Source: Alkalibacillus flavidus (lineage in GTDB: Bacteria > Bacillota > Bacilli > Bacillales > Alkalibacillaceae). Taken from it: 64,000 nucleotides of DNA. The position numbers and the translations under genes are program-made. The stretch's first letter is position 1. Each line of letters begins with the position of its first letter. Below the pieces are notes generated by a model. The model was not told where the DNA came from. It was given only the letters and a program-made list of their open reading frames with translations, and did not search any database. Shown in pieces: positions 35,014-44,224 of this stretch. The DNA is taken from contig NZ_JBEPMX010000007.1 in the NCBI RefSeq assembly GCF_040545925.1, forward strand, positions 85,255-149,254, written 5' to 3'.

Positions 35014-35946
35014 ATGAATTCAGTGATTGAAGTAACCGATCTCGTGAAGACATATAAAAACGTCGACGCCGTAAAAGGGATTAACTTCGACGTAAAAGAA
35101 GGAGAAATTTTCGGATTTCTTGGCCCTAATGGTGCGGGAAAAAGTACGACGATTAATATGATTTGTACGATGCTGCCACCGACTTCGGGCCACATTACGA
35201 TTAATGGCTATGATGTGGCCAAGCAAAAAGACGACGTCCGCGGCAGTATCGGCATCATTTTTCAAGAAAATACACTCGATGAAAAACTAACTGCAAACGA
35301 AAACTTAATGCTCCATTGTCGCTTTTACAACGTGCCAAAAGACAAACGTCATGAAAGAATCCAAGAGGTTTTACATATTGTTGACCTTATCGATGAACAA
35401 AATCAACGTGTTGAAGAATTTTCCGGTGGGATGAAGCGACGTTTAGAAATTGCGCGCGGTTTACTCCACTATCCGAAAGTATTGTTTTTAGACGAACCAA
35501 CTGTCGGGCTCGATCCAAATACGCGAGCTCACTTGTGGAAATACATTTTGAAATTGAAAGAACAAGAAGGCATTACGATGTTTTTAACGACTCATTATCT
35601 CGATGAAGCGGAAGTCAGTGACCGCATCGCGATTATGGATCAAGGTGAAATTATTGCCATCGACTCGCCTACAGTGCTTAAAGACGAATTAGGCGGCGAT
35701 TTGATTGAATTGTCAACAGAAGACAACGATCAAGCGATTCAAGAAATCGAAGATAAAGTCACGGGCGCAGACGTGACCGTGAACGGTGATACGATTCACC
35801 TTAAAGTCCATAGCAGCGATGCCTTTATTTCGAACTTCATTAAAACATTAGACATCCCAATCACGACACTCAATATCCGTAAACCAACATTAAATGACGT
35901 CTTCTTAGCTTATACAGGACGACATATCCAAACGAACGACGAATAG
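35014..35946 (+). CDS. ABC transporter ATP-binding protein, DrrA type
   Basis: A 310-residue ATPase of the daunorubicin-resistance type. Walker A is GPNGAGKSTT, the signature is FSGGMKRRLEIARGLLH, Walker B is VLFLDEPTVGLD, and the C-terminal ~80 residues form the DrrA-type extension. The start has AAGGGGG upstream. It is coupled with the permease gene 14 bp downstream and divergent from a MarR regulator. Confidence 0.93.
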   Translation: MNSVIEVTDLVKTYKNVDAVKGINFDVKEGEIFGFLGPNGAGKSTTINMICTMLPPTSGHITINGYDVAKQKDDVRGSIGIIFQENTLDEKLTANENLMLHCRFYNVPKDKRHERIQEVLHIVDLIDEQNQRVEEFSGGMKRRLEIARGLLHYPKVLFLDEPTVGLDPNTRAHLWKYILKLKEQEGITMFLTTHYLDEAEVSDRIAIMDQGEIIAIDSPTVLKDELGGDLIELSTEDNDQAIQEIEDKVTGADVTVNGDTIHLKVHSSDAFISNFIKTLDIPITTLNIRKPTLNDVFLAYTGRHIQTNDE

Positions 35947-35960
35947 GAGTGTGACAACAT

Positions 35961-36785
35961 ATGGAAGGTATTATCGCTATTTGGCAACGCGATTTAATTA
36001 AATTTTTGCGTGATAAAGCGCGGTTATTCGGATCATTTACGATGCCGATATTATTCTTACTCATTTTCGGTGGCGGATTAAGTGGCACGATGGAAACGAT
36101 GATGACACAAAACTTAGACGTGGGCGGTGATTTCAATTACGTCCAGTTCGTCTTTCCGGGGATCGTCTCCATGACGTTACTCATGACATCGGTCTTTTCT
36201 GCCATGTCCGTCATTGAAGATAAAGACTTTGGTTATATGAAAGAAATACTCGTCTCACCGATCTCCCGCGTCAGTATCGCGATTGGGAAAATGGCGGGTG
36301 CTGCAACAGTCTCGACGATTCAAGGGGTGATGCTATTTGCGCTCATCCCGCTTCTAGGGTTGAATTATGATTTAATGTCTTTAATCAAAGTCATTCCGTT
36401 TATGTTTCTACTCGGCGCTGCCTTATCCGGAATCGGCTTATTATTCGCTAGTTTCATCAATTCGACACAAGGGTTCCAGCTGATCGTGAACATCATTGTG
36501 TTGCCGATGGTCTTCATGTCAGGTGCGCTATTCCCGATAAGCGGTATGCCAGGCTGGCTCGATGTGATCGTCAAATTAAACCCTGTCACATACGGCGTCG
36601 ACGTTATGAAAAAGATTATGATCGACGTTGACCAACTGTCGATAACCGTACGCGAAACGATGGGCCTCAACTTAACTGTCTTCGGCCGACAAGTGACGGT
36701 TTTTGAAGAAATTTTATTCATTTTAGCTTTCACAGTGCTCGTCATTGCAATTGCGACGTTAAGCTTCAAACGGGCTAACGCTTAA
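35961..36785 (+). CDS. ABC-2 type permease, DrrB type
   Basis: A 274-residue permease with six helices and the ABC-2 motif stretch LNPVTYGVDVMKK. Partner of the ATPase just upstream; together they are predicted to export a drug-like or lipid-like compound. The ribosome binding site is TAGGAGTG. A 20-21-bp repeat array begins 9 bp after the stop codon. Confidence 0.92.
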   Translation: MEGIIAIWQRDLIKFLRDKARLFGSFTMPILFLLIFGGGLSGTMETMMTQNLDVGGDFNYVQFVFPGIVSMTLLMTSVFSAMSVIEDKDFGYMKEILVSPISRVSIAIGKMAGAATVSTIQGVMLFALIPLLGLNYDLMSLIKVIPFMFLLGAALSGIGLLFASFINSTQGFQLIVNIIVLPMVFMSGALFPISGMPGWLDVIVKLNPVTYGVDVMKKIMIDVDQLSITVRETMGLNLTVFGRQVTVFEEILFILAFTVLVIAIATLSFKRANA

Positions 36786-36793
36786 TAAGACAT

Positions 36794-36957
36794 CGCTCAA
36801 TTGTTGTATGAGCCGCTCATATACATGATCGGTCGCTCTTTTATTCAAATGAGTCGCTCTTATATGAAGCTGTACGCTCAATTTCTTGGATAAGTCGCTC
36901 AATACTTTAGCCAGACGCTCAATCGATGCGTTTTCTCGCTCATTTCTTAACGAAATT
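36794..36957. repeat. CGCTC array with 20-21 bp period, eight units
   Basis: CGCTC recurs at 36794, 36814, 36834, 36855, 36875, 36896, 36916 and 36937 (steps 20, 20, 21, 20, 21, 20, 21). Most units read TCGCTCAWW; the rest of each unit is free. Because the steps mix 20 and 21, no reading frame is kept, so the constraint is on DNA or RNA and not on a protein. It fills the gap between two convergent genes. Confidence 0.85.
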
Positions 36958-36998
36958 AAAAACCGATTCACGTCACAACGACGTTGAATCGGTTTTTT
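36958..36998 (-). terminator. terminator overlapping the end of a hydrolase gene
   Basis: AACCGATTCACGTC pairs with GACGTTGAATCGGTT with one bulged base, flanked by A and T runs on both sides, so it can act in both directions. It contains the hydrolase stop codon. Confidence 0.8.
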
Positions 36999-37815
36999 CG
37001 CTTTTGGTAAATTGTAAAATATGATTCACGACATCGTCAGGTCGCTCATCAGCCACAAGATGCCCCGATTCATCAAGCACGACGAGTTCTGCATTAGGCA
37101 AATCTTCTGCTAAACGTTCACCAATTTTAAGCGGGACGACTTGGTCTTCGCGTCCCCAAATGAGTAACGCAGGCATCGTAATATGTTGCAATTCACTCGA
37201 TAGTAAATCCCCTTCCCGATGCCGGAACAATCGTGTTAACGCTTTGTGAAAATTAATATCTAACATCGGCTGCGTATACGCATCTTTCATCTCATCGGTA
37301 ATAATATCGTGACGATATGCGACTTGCTGCATCACATCATCGATATTTTTCTGCTTAAAATAGCGATAAATAAAGCGATAGAAAAACGGCATGTACGAAC
37401 TATATCGCAGCCACGGCCGCGCGCGTTTTAAATAACCTGAGCTATTCAATAACAGCAATTTGTCGACACGTTCTGGATTAGCTTTCGCCACACTTAACGC
37501 CACTTGTCCACCCATCGAATGTCCGACAAGATGCACCCTGCCAATACCGAAATGATCCATCACAGCAACAATCACCTCACGATACTGCTTAAACGAATAC
37601 TCGAATGACTTCGATTTTTCACTTTGCCCAAAGCCCGGTAAATCGAGGGCCACTATCGAATAATGCTTGGCTAATTCTGGCGTGATTGCCCGAAATGAAT
37701 ACGTCGAGGCTAAAAATCCGTGAATCAAAATCAGAACTGGTTTGTCATGAAATTCATACTCACAATAGACGTCGACATTTAATACTCGAATCGTTTCTTG
37801 GTTCATCTTTATCAA
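36973..37815 (-). CDS. alpha/beta hydrolase
   Basis: A 280-residue cytoplasmic hydrolase: oxyanion HGFLAS, nucleophile elbow VGHSMGGQVAL, acid in WGREDQVVPLKIG, base in DESGHLVADE. It resembles the MhpC/epoxide-hydrolase-like group. Substrate unknown. The ATG at 37815 has a weak upstream site (AGAGGATTTG). Monocistronic, divergent from maf. Confidence 0.87.
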   Translation of the reverse strand: MIKMNQETIRVLNVDVYCEYEFHDKPVLILIHGFLASTYSFRAITPELAKHYSIVALDLPGFGQSEKSKSFEYSFKQYREVIVAVMDHFGIGRVHLVGHSMGGQVALSVAKANPERVDKLLLLNSSGYLKRARPWLRYSSYMPFFYRFIYRYFKQKNIDDVMQQVAYRHDIITDEMKDAYTQPMLDINFHKALTRLFRHREGDLLSSELQHITMPALLIWGREDQVVPLKIGERLAEDLPNAELVVLDESGHLVADERPDDVVNHILQFTKSEKTDSTSL

Positions 37816-37903
37816 ATCCTCTGTTACATGTTTCCAATTCTATCTTATGTTATAGTTCCCTTATACTGCAACAGATAGACACGATGACAAAGGAGCAATG
37901 ACG

Positions 37904-38473
37904 ATGACACAATCATTAGTTTTAGGTTCATCATCCCCACGGAGACAAGCGATATTGCAACAAGTAAAACAACCGTTTACGATTCGCAAACCCGACGTCG
38001 ATGAATCGATTATCACCACCCCTAACCCAACCGAAAAAGTCACACAACTTGCGACGTTAAAAGGCCATCACATCCCGATTCATTACGATCATGAAGTGAT
38101 TTTATCAGCAGATACGGTCGTCGCATTCGGCGATCATATTTTCGAAAAACCGAAAACAAAAGCTGACGCTTATCATATGATGACACAACTTAGTGGTGAA
38201 ACACATTCCGTTTATACCGGTGTGATGTTACGGACCGCTTCACAAGAAGATGTGTTAGTCGAACGAACGGATGTGACGTTTTGGCCTTTAAACGACGATG
38301 AGATTGAATGGTACATCGAAACAGACGACCCTTATGATAAGGCCGGAGCATACGGCATTCAAAGTATTGGCGCCCGGTTTGTCAAAGAAATCCACGGCGA
38401 TTATTATAATGTGATGGGTCTACCTATCTCACGTGTGATTCGCCAAATACAAACGTTAACCTCAAACAACTAA
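37904..38473 (+). CDS. maf: Maf family nucleoside triphosphate pyrophosphatase
   Basis: A 189-residue house-cleaning enzyme of the dTTP/UTP type. The start motif [14 protein letters not shown], the central [18 protein letters not shown] and [12 protein letters not shown] are intact. I chose the second ATG at 37904, eight bases after AAAGGAG; the ATG at 37898 is only two bases from it. It is not in its usual place next to mreB and radC. Confidence 0.92.
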   Translation: MTQSLVLGSSSPRRQAILQQVKQPFTIRKPDVDESIITTPNPTEKVTQLATLKGHHIPIHYDHEVILSADTVVAFGDHIFEKPKTKADAYHMMTQLSGETHSVYTGVMLRTASQEDVLVERTDVTFWPLNDDEIEWYIETDDPYDKAGAYGIQSIGARFVKEIHGDYYNVMGLPISRVIRQIQTLTSNN

Positions 38474-38543
38474 TCAATGTTTAATCCTGCCTTTAAACGT
38501 GAATATAGATACTATCCATTCAATTCACGTTAGGAGTCAGACG

Positions 38544-40559
38544 ATGAACAATCATCATAATCATGACCATAGCCAGCATGAATCACACAACCACGAAGGA
38601 AGTCACCATGACCATCACGAACAGATGGTGCAAGATTTCAAAAAACGACTAGCCATATCGATCATCATTACGATTCCGATGCTCATCTTATCTCCAATGA
38701 TTCAGTCGTTTATCGGCGTCGATTGGCGTTTCCCATTTGATCAATATATCTTATTTGCCTTAGCAACAGCGATCTTCTTCTACGGCGGTTGGCCATTTTT
38801 AACCGGGTCTGGTGATGAAATTAAACAGAAAAACCCCGGTATGATGACGTTAATTGGCCTTGCAATTACCGTGGCTTATATTTATAGCTCGCTAACCGTT
38901 TTCGGCCTTGAAGGTGGCCAGTTTTTCTGGGAATTAGCGACATTAATCGATATCATGCTGTTAGGTCACTGGATTGAAATGCGCTCTGTCATGGGCGCCT
39001 CCAATGCGCTCGAAGAATTAATCAAATTAATGCCTAACAAAGCAACGAGAATTAATGAAAATGGTGACACCGAAGAAGTCAACATTGATTCTCTAGAAGC
39101 AGGCGACCACGTATTAGTCCGTCCGGGTGAAAAAGTCCCTGTCGATGGCACGATTGTAAGCGGTCAATCGAGTATTGACGAATCGATGCTAACAGGCGAA
39201 TCCGTCCCAATCGAAAAACACGAAAACGATGAAGTCATCGGAGGTTCCATCACGCAAGAAGGCTCGCTTACCTTATCAGTCGAAAAAACAGGCGACGATT
39301 CCTATTTATCACAAGTCATTAACCTCGTCCAAGAAGCACAAGAATCGCGCTCTAAAGCTCAAGATTTCACAAATCGCGCGGCGAAATGGTTGTTTTACAT
39401 CGCCGTCTTATCAGGTGTCATTACATTAGTCGTTTGGCTTAGTTTCGGCTATCCATTCGATCATTCGCTCGAACGAATGGTAACAGTGATGGTTATCACG
39501 TGTCCGCACGCTCTCGGCTTAGCCTCGCCATTAGTGGTCGCCGTGTCGACCTCTTTGTCGGCGAAACAAGGCTTACTGATTCGCAATCGTATTAATTTCG
39601 AAAATGCTCGCCGTGTCGATACGGTTGTGTTTGATAAAACAGGAACATTAACGAAAGGTGAGTTCGGTGTGACCGATATCTTACCTGAAAATGATTATGA
39701 CCAAAATAAACTCATTCAACTTGCCGCAAGCCTAGAGCAACAATCCGAACACCCGCTAGCGCAAGGGATTGTGAGTTACGCTCAGTCCAACAATATAACA
39801 ATTAAAAAAGCGAATGATTTTCAAGCGAAAACAGGTGAAGGTATTGAAGGTAACATCAACGGACAACACATCGACATCGTCAGTCCAAATTATCTCGACA
39901 AGCAGCAAATCGATTACGACGATGACACGTTGAAGCAACTATCTGATCAAGGGAAAACCGTCGTCTCAGTTTTAGTCGACGGAACCCTCGCTGGCATGAT
40001 AGCGCTAGCTGACATCATTAAAGACGAAGCAAAAGAAGCTGTCGAACAGTTACACGCCCACGGCATTGAAGTCGTGATGTTAACAGGTGACCACGAGCGC
40101 GTCGCCCACTGGGTCGCCGATAAAATTGGAATTGACCAAGTCTATGCCGAAGTCTTACCTGATGAAAAAGCAGATTATATTAAGTCGATCCAACAACAAT
40201 CGAAACGCGTTGCCATGACAGGTGACGGCATTAATGACGCGCCCGCTCTAGCGACTGCCGACATCGGTATTGCGATCGGTGCTGGTACGGACGTCGCGAT
40301 GGAGTCAGCCGATATCGTACTCGTCCAAAGCAATCCAAACGATGTCGTCTCATTATTTAATTTATCGCGTCAAACGTACCGAAAAATGGTCCAAAACTTA
40401 TGGTGGGCAGCGGGTTACAACATCGTGGCTATCCCGCTCGCAGCCGGTGTTTTAGCGCCTATCGGTATTTTACTAAGTCCTGCAGTTGGAGCTGTCTTGA
40501 TGAGTTTAAGCACCGTCATTGTGGCGATTAATGCTAAGTTGTTGAATACTGATAACTAA
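38544..40559 (+). CDS. copper-transporting P1B-type ATPase, CopB type
   Basis: A 671-residue heavy metal pump. The N-terminus is a His-rich tail instead of a CxxC domain. The membrane metal site is CPH ([13 protein letters not shown]), and the C-terminal helix has [12 protein letters not shown]; both mark the P1B-3 (CopB-like) group that exports Cu2+ or Cu+/Ag+. Other motifs: [44 protein letters not shown] chose the ATG at 38544, seven bases after TTAGGAGT; the frame is open 45 bp further up without a site. Monocistronic; no CopY or CsoR gene nearby. Confidence 0.94.
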   Translation: MNNHHNHDHSQHESHNHEGSHHDHHEQMVQDFKKRLAISIIITIPMLILSPMIQSFIGVDWRFPFDQYILFALATAIFFYGGWPFLTGSGDEIKQKNPGMMTLIGLAITVAYIYSSLTVFGLEGGQFFWELATLIDIMLLGHWIEMRSVMGASNALEELIKLMPNKATRINENGDTEEVNIDSLEAGDHVLVRPGEKVPVDGTIVSGQSSIDESMLTGESVPIEKHENDEVIGGSITQEGSLTLSVEKTGDDSYLSQVINLVQEAQESRSKAQDFTNRAAKWLFYIAVLSGVITLVVWLSFGYPFDHSLERMVTVMVITCPHALGLASPLVVAVSTSLSAKQGLLIRNRINFENARRVDTVVFDKTGTLTKGEFGVTDILPENDYDQNKLIQLAASLEQQSEHPLAQGIVSYAQSNNITIKKANDFQAKTGEGIEGNINGQHIDIVSPNYLDKQQIDYDDDTLKQLSDQGKTVVSVLVDGTLAGMIALADIIKDEAKEAVEQLHAHGIEVVMLTGDHERVAHWVADKIGIDQVYAEVLPDEKADYIKSIQQQSKRVAMTGDGINDAPALATADIGIAIGAGTDVAMESADIVLVQSNPNDVVSLFNLSRQTYRKMVQNLWWAAGYNIVAIPLAAGVLAPIGILLSPAVGAVLMSLSTVIVAINAKLLNTDN

Positions 40560-40563
40560 TCTA

Positions 40564-40607
40564 AAAAGGCACGCATTCATTTAGCTAAAAATGAATGCGT
40601 GCCTTTT
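40564..40607. terminator. bidirectional terminator between the copper pump and the EAL gene
   Basis: An 18-bp perfect stem (40564-40581 with 40590-40607) with AAAA and TTTT ends that serves both convergent genes. Confidence 0.93.
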
Positions 40608-40609
40608 CA

Positions 40610-42229
40610 TTAAGAAATCAACTGTTCATTATAATATTGCTCAAACTGATCGGGTGTTAATGGATGGCTGAAATAATACCCTTGCGCTCGGTCACAATTC
40701 AGCGATTGTAACACATCGACTTGTTTCGCCGTCTCCACCCCTTCAGCAACAACATTTCGTCCTAACTCATGCGCGTAACTAATCATACTACGGACAAGTG
40801 CCTGCATTTCAGGTCGTTCTAACCGATCGATAAAATATTTATCAATCTTAATCGTATCAAAATCAATCTCCCCAACGTTCATCAGAGAATTATAGCCTTT
40901 CCCGTAGTCATCAATCTCCACTTGATGACCATATGTGCGAAGTTTTGATAACGACTTGAGTAATTTTTGATTATTTTGTGATGTCACACGTTCTGTAATT
41001 TCGATCGCAATTTGTGAAAATTCTAAGCCTCGTTCTTTAATCGCCGCTCGTTTCCACTCAATAAATGCTTCATCCATCAATTCATGTGTTGTCAAATTAA
41101 TCGCGACTTTAATATCGATCCCCTTTTCACGCCACGCCACAATTTGATCTAACGCCTTTTCTATGACCCATTTAGAAATACGCTTAATATGCCCGACTTC
41201 TTCAGCAACTGTAATAAACTCACCCGGACCAATTGGTGTTTTATGACCACGATCCCACCTCAGTAATACTTCAGCACTTTTGACACTATAATCCGTTAAA
41301 TCGATCTTCGGCTGAAACACTAAATAGAATTCATCCTGCTCAATCGCATTTAATAGCGAGCCTGCAATTTCATAATTCAACTGATTCTTCCGATTAATCG
41401 CTTCATCATAATAAAACACGCCTGTTCCGAATTCACTCTGTTGGTCCAATGCAACCCGCGCTTTGTTAAACACGTCTAGTCCATTATCTGCTTCACCTTC
41501 GTAATGCACCATGCCTGCTTTAATCGCAATCCGAAAAACATAACGGCCAATTTGAGTTGAGGAACTATAGCCTTCAATCATCTCGGACAAGTCATGATAT
41601 ACTGTTTCATCATCCACATCGGTTAAAATCACAATCTCATCATCACTCATCGAATACAAATAATCACGCCCGAAACGACGACTTAAGTCTTGAATAATTC
41701 GTTCGATCACTTGATCAATAATATGGTAATTGACGTATTTACCAATGCCATCTAAATTCGTAATTTTAAACGCAATCAAGGAAAACGTCTCTCCTCTAAC
41801 TATTTTCTCATTCAAATCAGGAAGCATTTTATTAATATTATAAAGTCCTGTGAAAACACTAATGTTATCGCGTTCGCGTTGTGCTTCATTTAGCTTTTCA
41901 ATTTTTTCAATGGTGTAGCCAATCGCTAAGCCAATTAGTGAATAACTTAACAACCGAATCGACCAATTCATCATCGATTGCATCTCGCCTGCTTCGACAT
42001 ATAACGGCATGAAAGGCCCAATCACTAAGCCGGATAACGCGCCGACAGCTAGCCCACCTTTGGCACCCCAAAAATAAGCCCCAAGTAATATTGGGATAAA
42101 GATTACGTAAGGAACCGCAGTATGTGTGCCACCGAATATATAAATCACATAAAATGAAACGATTTCTAACCCTGCGATGAACATGATTCGCTTCAACCAT
42201 GTGTTCATATAACCACCCGGAACATCCAT
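40610..42229 (-). CDS. membrane c-di-GMP phosphodiesterase (EAL, with degenerate GGDEF)
   Basis: A 539-residue protein: four to five N-terminal helices (about 10-110), a short coiled coil, a degenerate GGDEF domain (active site reads SDDEI, so no synthesis is expected) and a C-terminal EAL domain. The EAL motif reads EVLLRW (ExLxR kept), and the other catalytic residues are present: NLTTHEL, ITERVTS, IDDYGKGYNSL, IKIDKYF, AEGVE and QGYYF. It should degrade c-di-GMP. The start is uncertain: ATG at 42229, or ATG at 42208 behind GGGTGG. It is divergent from the RsbQ/PAS-GGDEF pair, so synthesis and breakdown are encoded side by side. Confidence 0.9.
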   Translation of the reverse strand: MDVPGGYMNTWLKRIMFIAGLEIVSFYVIYIFGGTHTAVPYVIFIPILLGAYFWGAKGGLAVGALSGLVIGPFMPLYVEAGEMQSMMNWSIRLLSYSLIGLAIGYTIEKIEKLNEAQRERDNISVFTGLYNINKMLPDLNEKIVRGETFSLIAFKITNLDGIGKYVNYHIIDQVIERIIQDLSRRFGRDYLYSMSDDEIVILTDVDDETVYHDLSEMIEGYSSSTQIGRYVFRIAIKAGMVHYEGEADNGLDVFNKARVALDQQSEFGTGVFYYDEAINRKNQLNYEIAGSLLNAIEQDEFYLVFQPKIDLTDYSVKSAEVLLRWDRGHKTPIGPGEFITVAEEVGHIKRISKWVIEKALDQIVAWREKGIDIKVAINLTTHELMDEAFIEWKRAAIKERGLEFSQIAIEITERVTSQNNQKLLKSLSKLRTYGHQVEIDDYGKGYNSLMNVGEIDFDTIKIDKYFIDRLERPEMQALVRSMISYAHELGRNVVAEGVETAKQVDVLQSLNCDRAQGYYFSHPLTPDQFEQYYNEQLIS

Positions 42230-42391
42230 GACGCATCAGCCTTTCATCAGACAATCCTGACATCGAAATTTGTCTAAATTATAACACATTTCGCATAAAA
42301 CGAAGAAATTTTCTTTATTTTCACCCTTACGTATTCCAATTTCCATGAATATATACTACTATAAACATAACGATCGTATACTTAATGAGAG

Positions 42392-43204
42392 GTGACTAAC
42401 ATGCCAAAGACAATAGAAGAGAAACATCATGTTCGCTGGTTAGGACAAGGAAGTAAAACAATTGTATTTTCACATGGATTTGCATCCGATCAACAGACGT
42501 GGAAATGGGTGACACCTGCATTTGAGGATGACTACCAATTATTGTTGTTTGACTTTGTCGGTTCAGGTCAATCGGACTATTCCGCATATGACTTTAAACA
42601 ATACAGCACATTAGATGGGTATGCTGAAGACGTTATAACGATTTTAGATCATTATGAGTTAAATGATGTTATATTCGTCGGTCATTCAGTCAGTGGTATG
42701 ATTGGTGCCATTGTCGCAAAAGAAAGACCTGATTTAATCGACCAATTGTTCATGATCGGAGCCTCACCTCGTTACATTAACGAACCACCTCATTATACGG
42801 GTGGTTTTGAGGAACATGAAATCGAACAGCTCCTTACGATGATGCAAACGAACTTCGTTGGATGGGCGAGTTATATAGCACCTGTCGCATTACCACCTAG
42901 TGAGGGGCGCGCGCAATCGTCTCAACTTGAAGAGAAGTTCAAAGACAATGACCCAGCCATTACACATAACTTTTTAAAAATTACGCTTTTAGGTGATTAC
43001 CGCAATGTTTTAGCTGACGTCACATGTGATACAATTATTTTGCAATGTTCTGATGACAGTTTCGTTCCAATTGAAGTAGGGCATTATTTACGAGACCATA
43101 TAAGCAATAGCCGTTTACACATTTTAAGTGCGAAGGGGCATTATCCACATATGAGTCATCCTAACGAAACAGCAGGAGCAATAAAGCAATATTTAACAAC
43201 TTAG
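42392..43204 (+). CDS. RsbQ-like alpha/beta hydrolase
   Basis: A 270-residue hydrolase very like B. subtilis RsbQ from memory of that protein: HGFASDQQTWKWV, FDFVGSGQSD, STLDGYAEDV, the nucleophile elbow VGHSVSGMIGA, GASPRYINEPP and the base in KGHYPHMSHP. The acid is in CSDDSFVP. RsbQ belongs to the group that also includes the plant receptors D14 and KAI2. In B. subtilis it supplies a still-unknown signal to the PAS domain of RsbP. Here the next gene, 11 bp away with AGGAGG in the gap, encodes a PAS-GGDEF protein, so the partner has a different output. Confidence 0.9.
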   Translation: MTNMPKTIEEKHHVRWLGQGSKTIVFSHGFASDQQTWKWVTPAFEDDYQLLLFDFVGSGQSDYSAYDFKQYSTLDGYAEDVITILDHYELNDVIFVGHSVSGMIGAIVAKERPDLIDQLFMIGASPRYINEPPHYTGGFEEHEIEQLLTMMQTNFVGWASYIAPVALPPSEGRAQSSQLEEKFKDNDPAITHNFLKITLLGDYRNVLADVTCDTIILQCSDDSFVPIEVGHYLRDHISNSRLHILSAKGHYPHMSHPNETAGAIKQYLTT

Positions 43205-43215
43205 GAGGCACTAAT

Positions 43216-44181
43216 ATGTTTAGTGACCGAATCGACCACGCCACGTGTGGTATTTTGACCTTGGACATACAAGGCCATATCCTAAAAACCAATCAAACGT
43301 TCACCCAATTCATTGCTTACACTAAACAGCAAATTGAAGGCGAACATATTGAAATGTTGTTAAATAATGCAAACCGATTCTTCTTCCACTCGTTTATTTA
43401 TCCTAAACTCCGAACAGAAGGTACCATATATGAAGCGCATATGACTTTAACGAAGCGTGACGGAAAAGAAATCGACATTATGTTTAACGCTCGGCTATTT
43501 GACACCGATGATGGGCAATTCATCGATTGTGTCATTTTACCGATGGAAATTCGCATACAACACGAACACGAATTGCGTTTAGTTAATCAAAAACTTCAAG
43601 ACACACTTGAGGAAAAAACGGAGTTACACAACGCTCTTGAGAAAAAACAGCAAGAACTCGTTGAATTAAATGAACAATTAAAAATATTGGCATCATACGA
43701 CCCGCTGACTAATTTATACAATCGACGTGTCTTCGTTGACCATTTATCTCAAGCCATCGACGATTTCCATGATAATAAAAAAACGTTCTCACTTTGTATT
43801 ATCGACATCGATTTCTTTAAACAAGTCAACGATCATTACGGACACGGCTACGGAGACGAGGTCCTGAAATCGTTGGCGTTAACGATGCGGAACTTTTTCG
43901 GCGATAACGCTATCGTTGCACGGTTCGGTGGGGAAGAGTTTGTTGTTCTCATACCTGATACAGATGAGGATGAGGCATTGGCGATCACTGCTAATTTGCG
44001 CGAAACCATTCGTCATGAAACGTGGAACGAGATCAATTTAACCATTAGTATCGGGATCGCTACGATGACGAAAGACGATATCGCTGACACCTTAATGTCG
44101 CGCGCTGATTTTTCACTTTACGAATCAAAACGAAACGGACGCAATCGCGAAACCGCGAACGTTAAACCAGATCTCACATAA
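43216..44181 (+). CDS. RsbP-type PAS domain fused to a GGDEF diguanylate cyclase
   Basis: A 321-residue soluble protein. Residues about 1-115 form a PAS domain of the RsbP kind (FFFHSFIYPKL, TLTKRDGKEIDIMFNA, FIDCVILPMEIR), about 115-160 a coiled coil, and about 160-320 a GGDEF domain with an intact active site (ARFGGEEFVVLIPD) and the usual YDPLTNLYNRR start. The inhibitory RxxD site five residues before GGEEF is missing (GDNA there), so product inhibition through it is not expected. In B. subtilis RsbP the PAS and coiled coil feed a PP2C phosphatase acting on SigB; here the same input end drives c-di-GMP synthesis. Confidence 0.9.
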   Translation: MFSDRIDHATCGILTLDIQGHILKTNQTFTQFIAYTKQQIEGEHIEMLLNNANRFFFHSFIYPKLRTEGTIYEAHMTLTKRDGKEIDIMFNARLFDTDDGQFIDCVILPMEIRIQHEHELRLVNQKLQDTLEEKTELHNALEKKQQELVELNEQLKILASYDPLTNLYNRRVFVDHLSQAIDDFHDNKKTFSLCIIDIDFFKQVNDHYGHGYGDEVLKSLALTMRNFFGDNAIVARFGGEEFVVLIPDTDEDEALAITANLRETIRHETWNEINLTISIGIATMTKDDIADTLMSRADFSLYESKRNGRNRETANVKPDLT

Positions 44182-44222
44182 AAGCAATGCAATGCCATAA
44201 TAAATGGCATTGCATTGCTTTT
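44181..44222. terminator. bidirectional terminator between the GGDEF gene and DUF4317
   Basis: An 18-bp perfect stem (44181-44198 with 44204-44221, core GCAATGCAATGCCAT) with A and T ends. Confidence 0.93.
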
Positions 44223-44224
44223 AT

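Noticed and set aside
36759..36971. Heptad-like 70-codon frame over the CGCTC array
   Set aside because: The unit steps mix 20 and 21 bp, so the repeated motif falls in different frames; no ribosome binding site.
38499..38543. Upstream start of the copper ATPase
   Set aside because: No ribosome binding site; the ATG at 38544 follows TTAGGAGT at normal distance.
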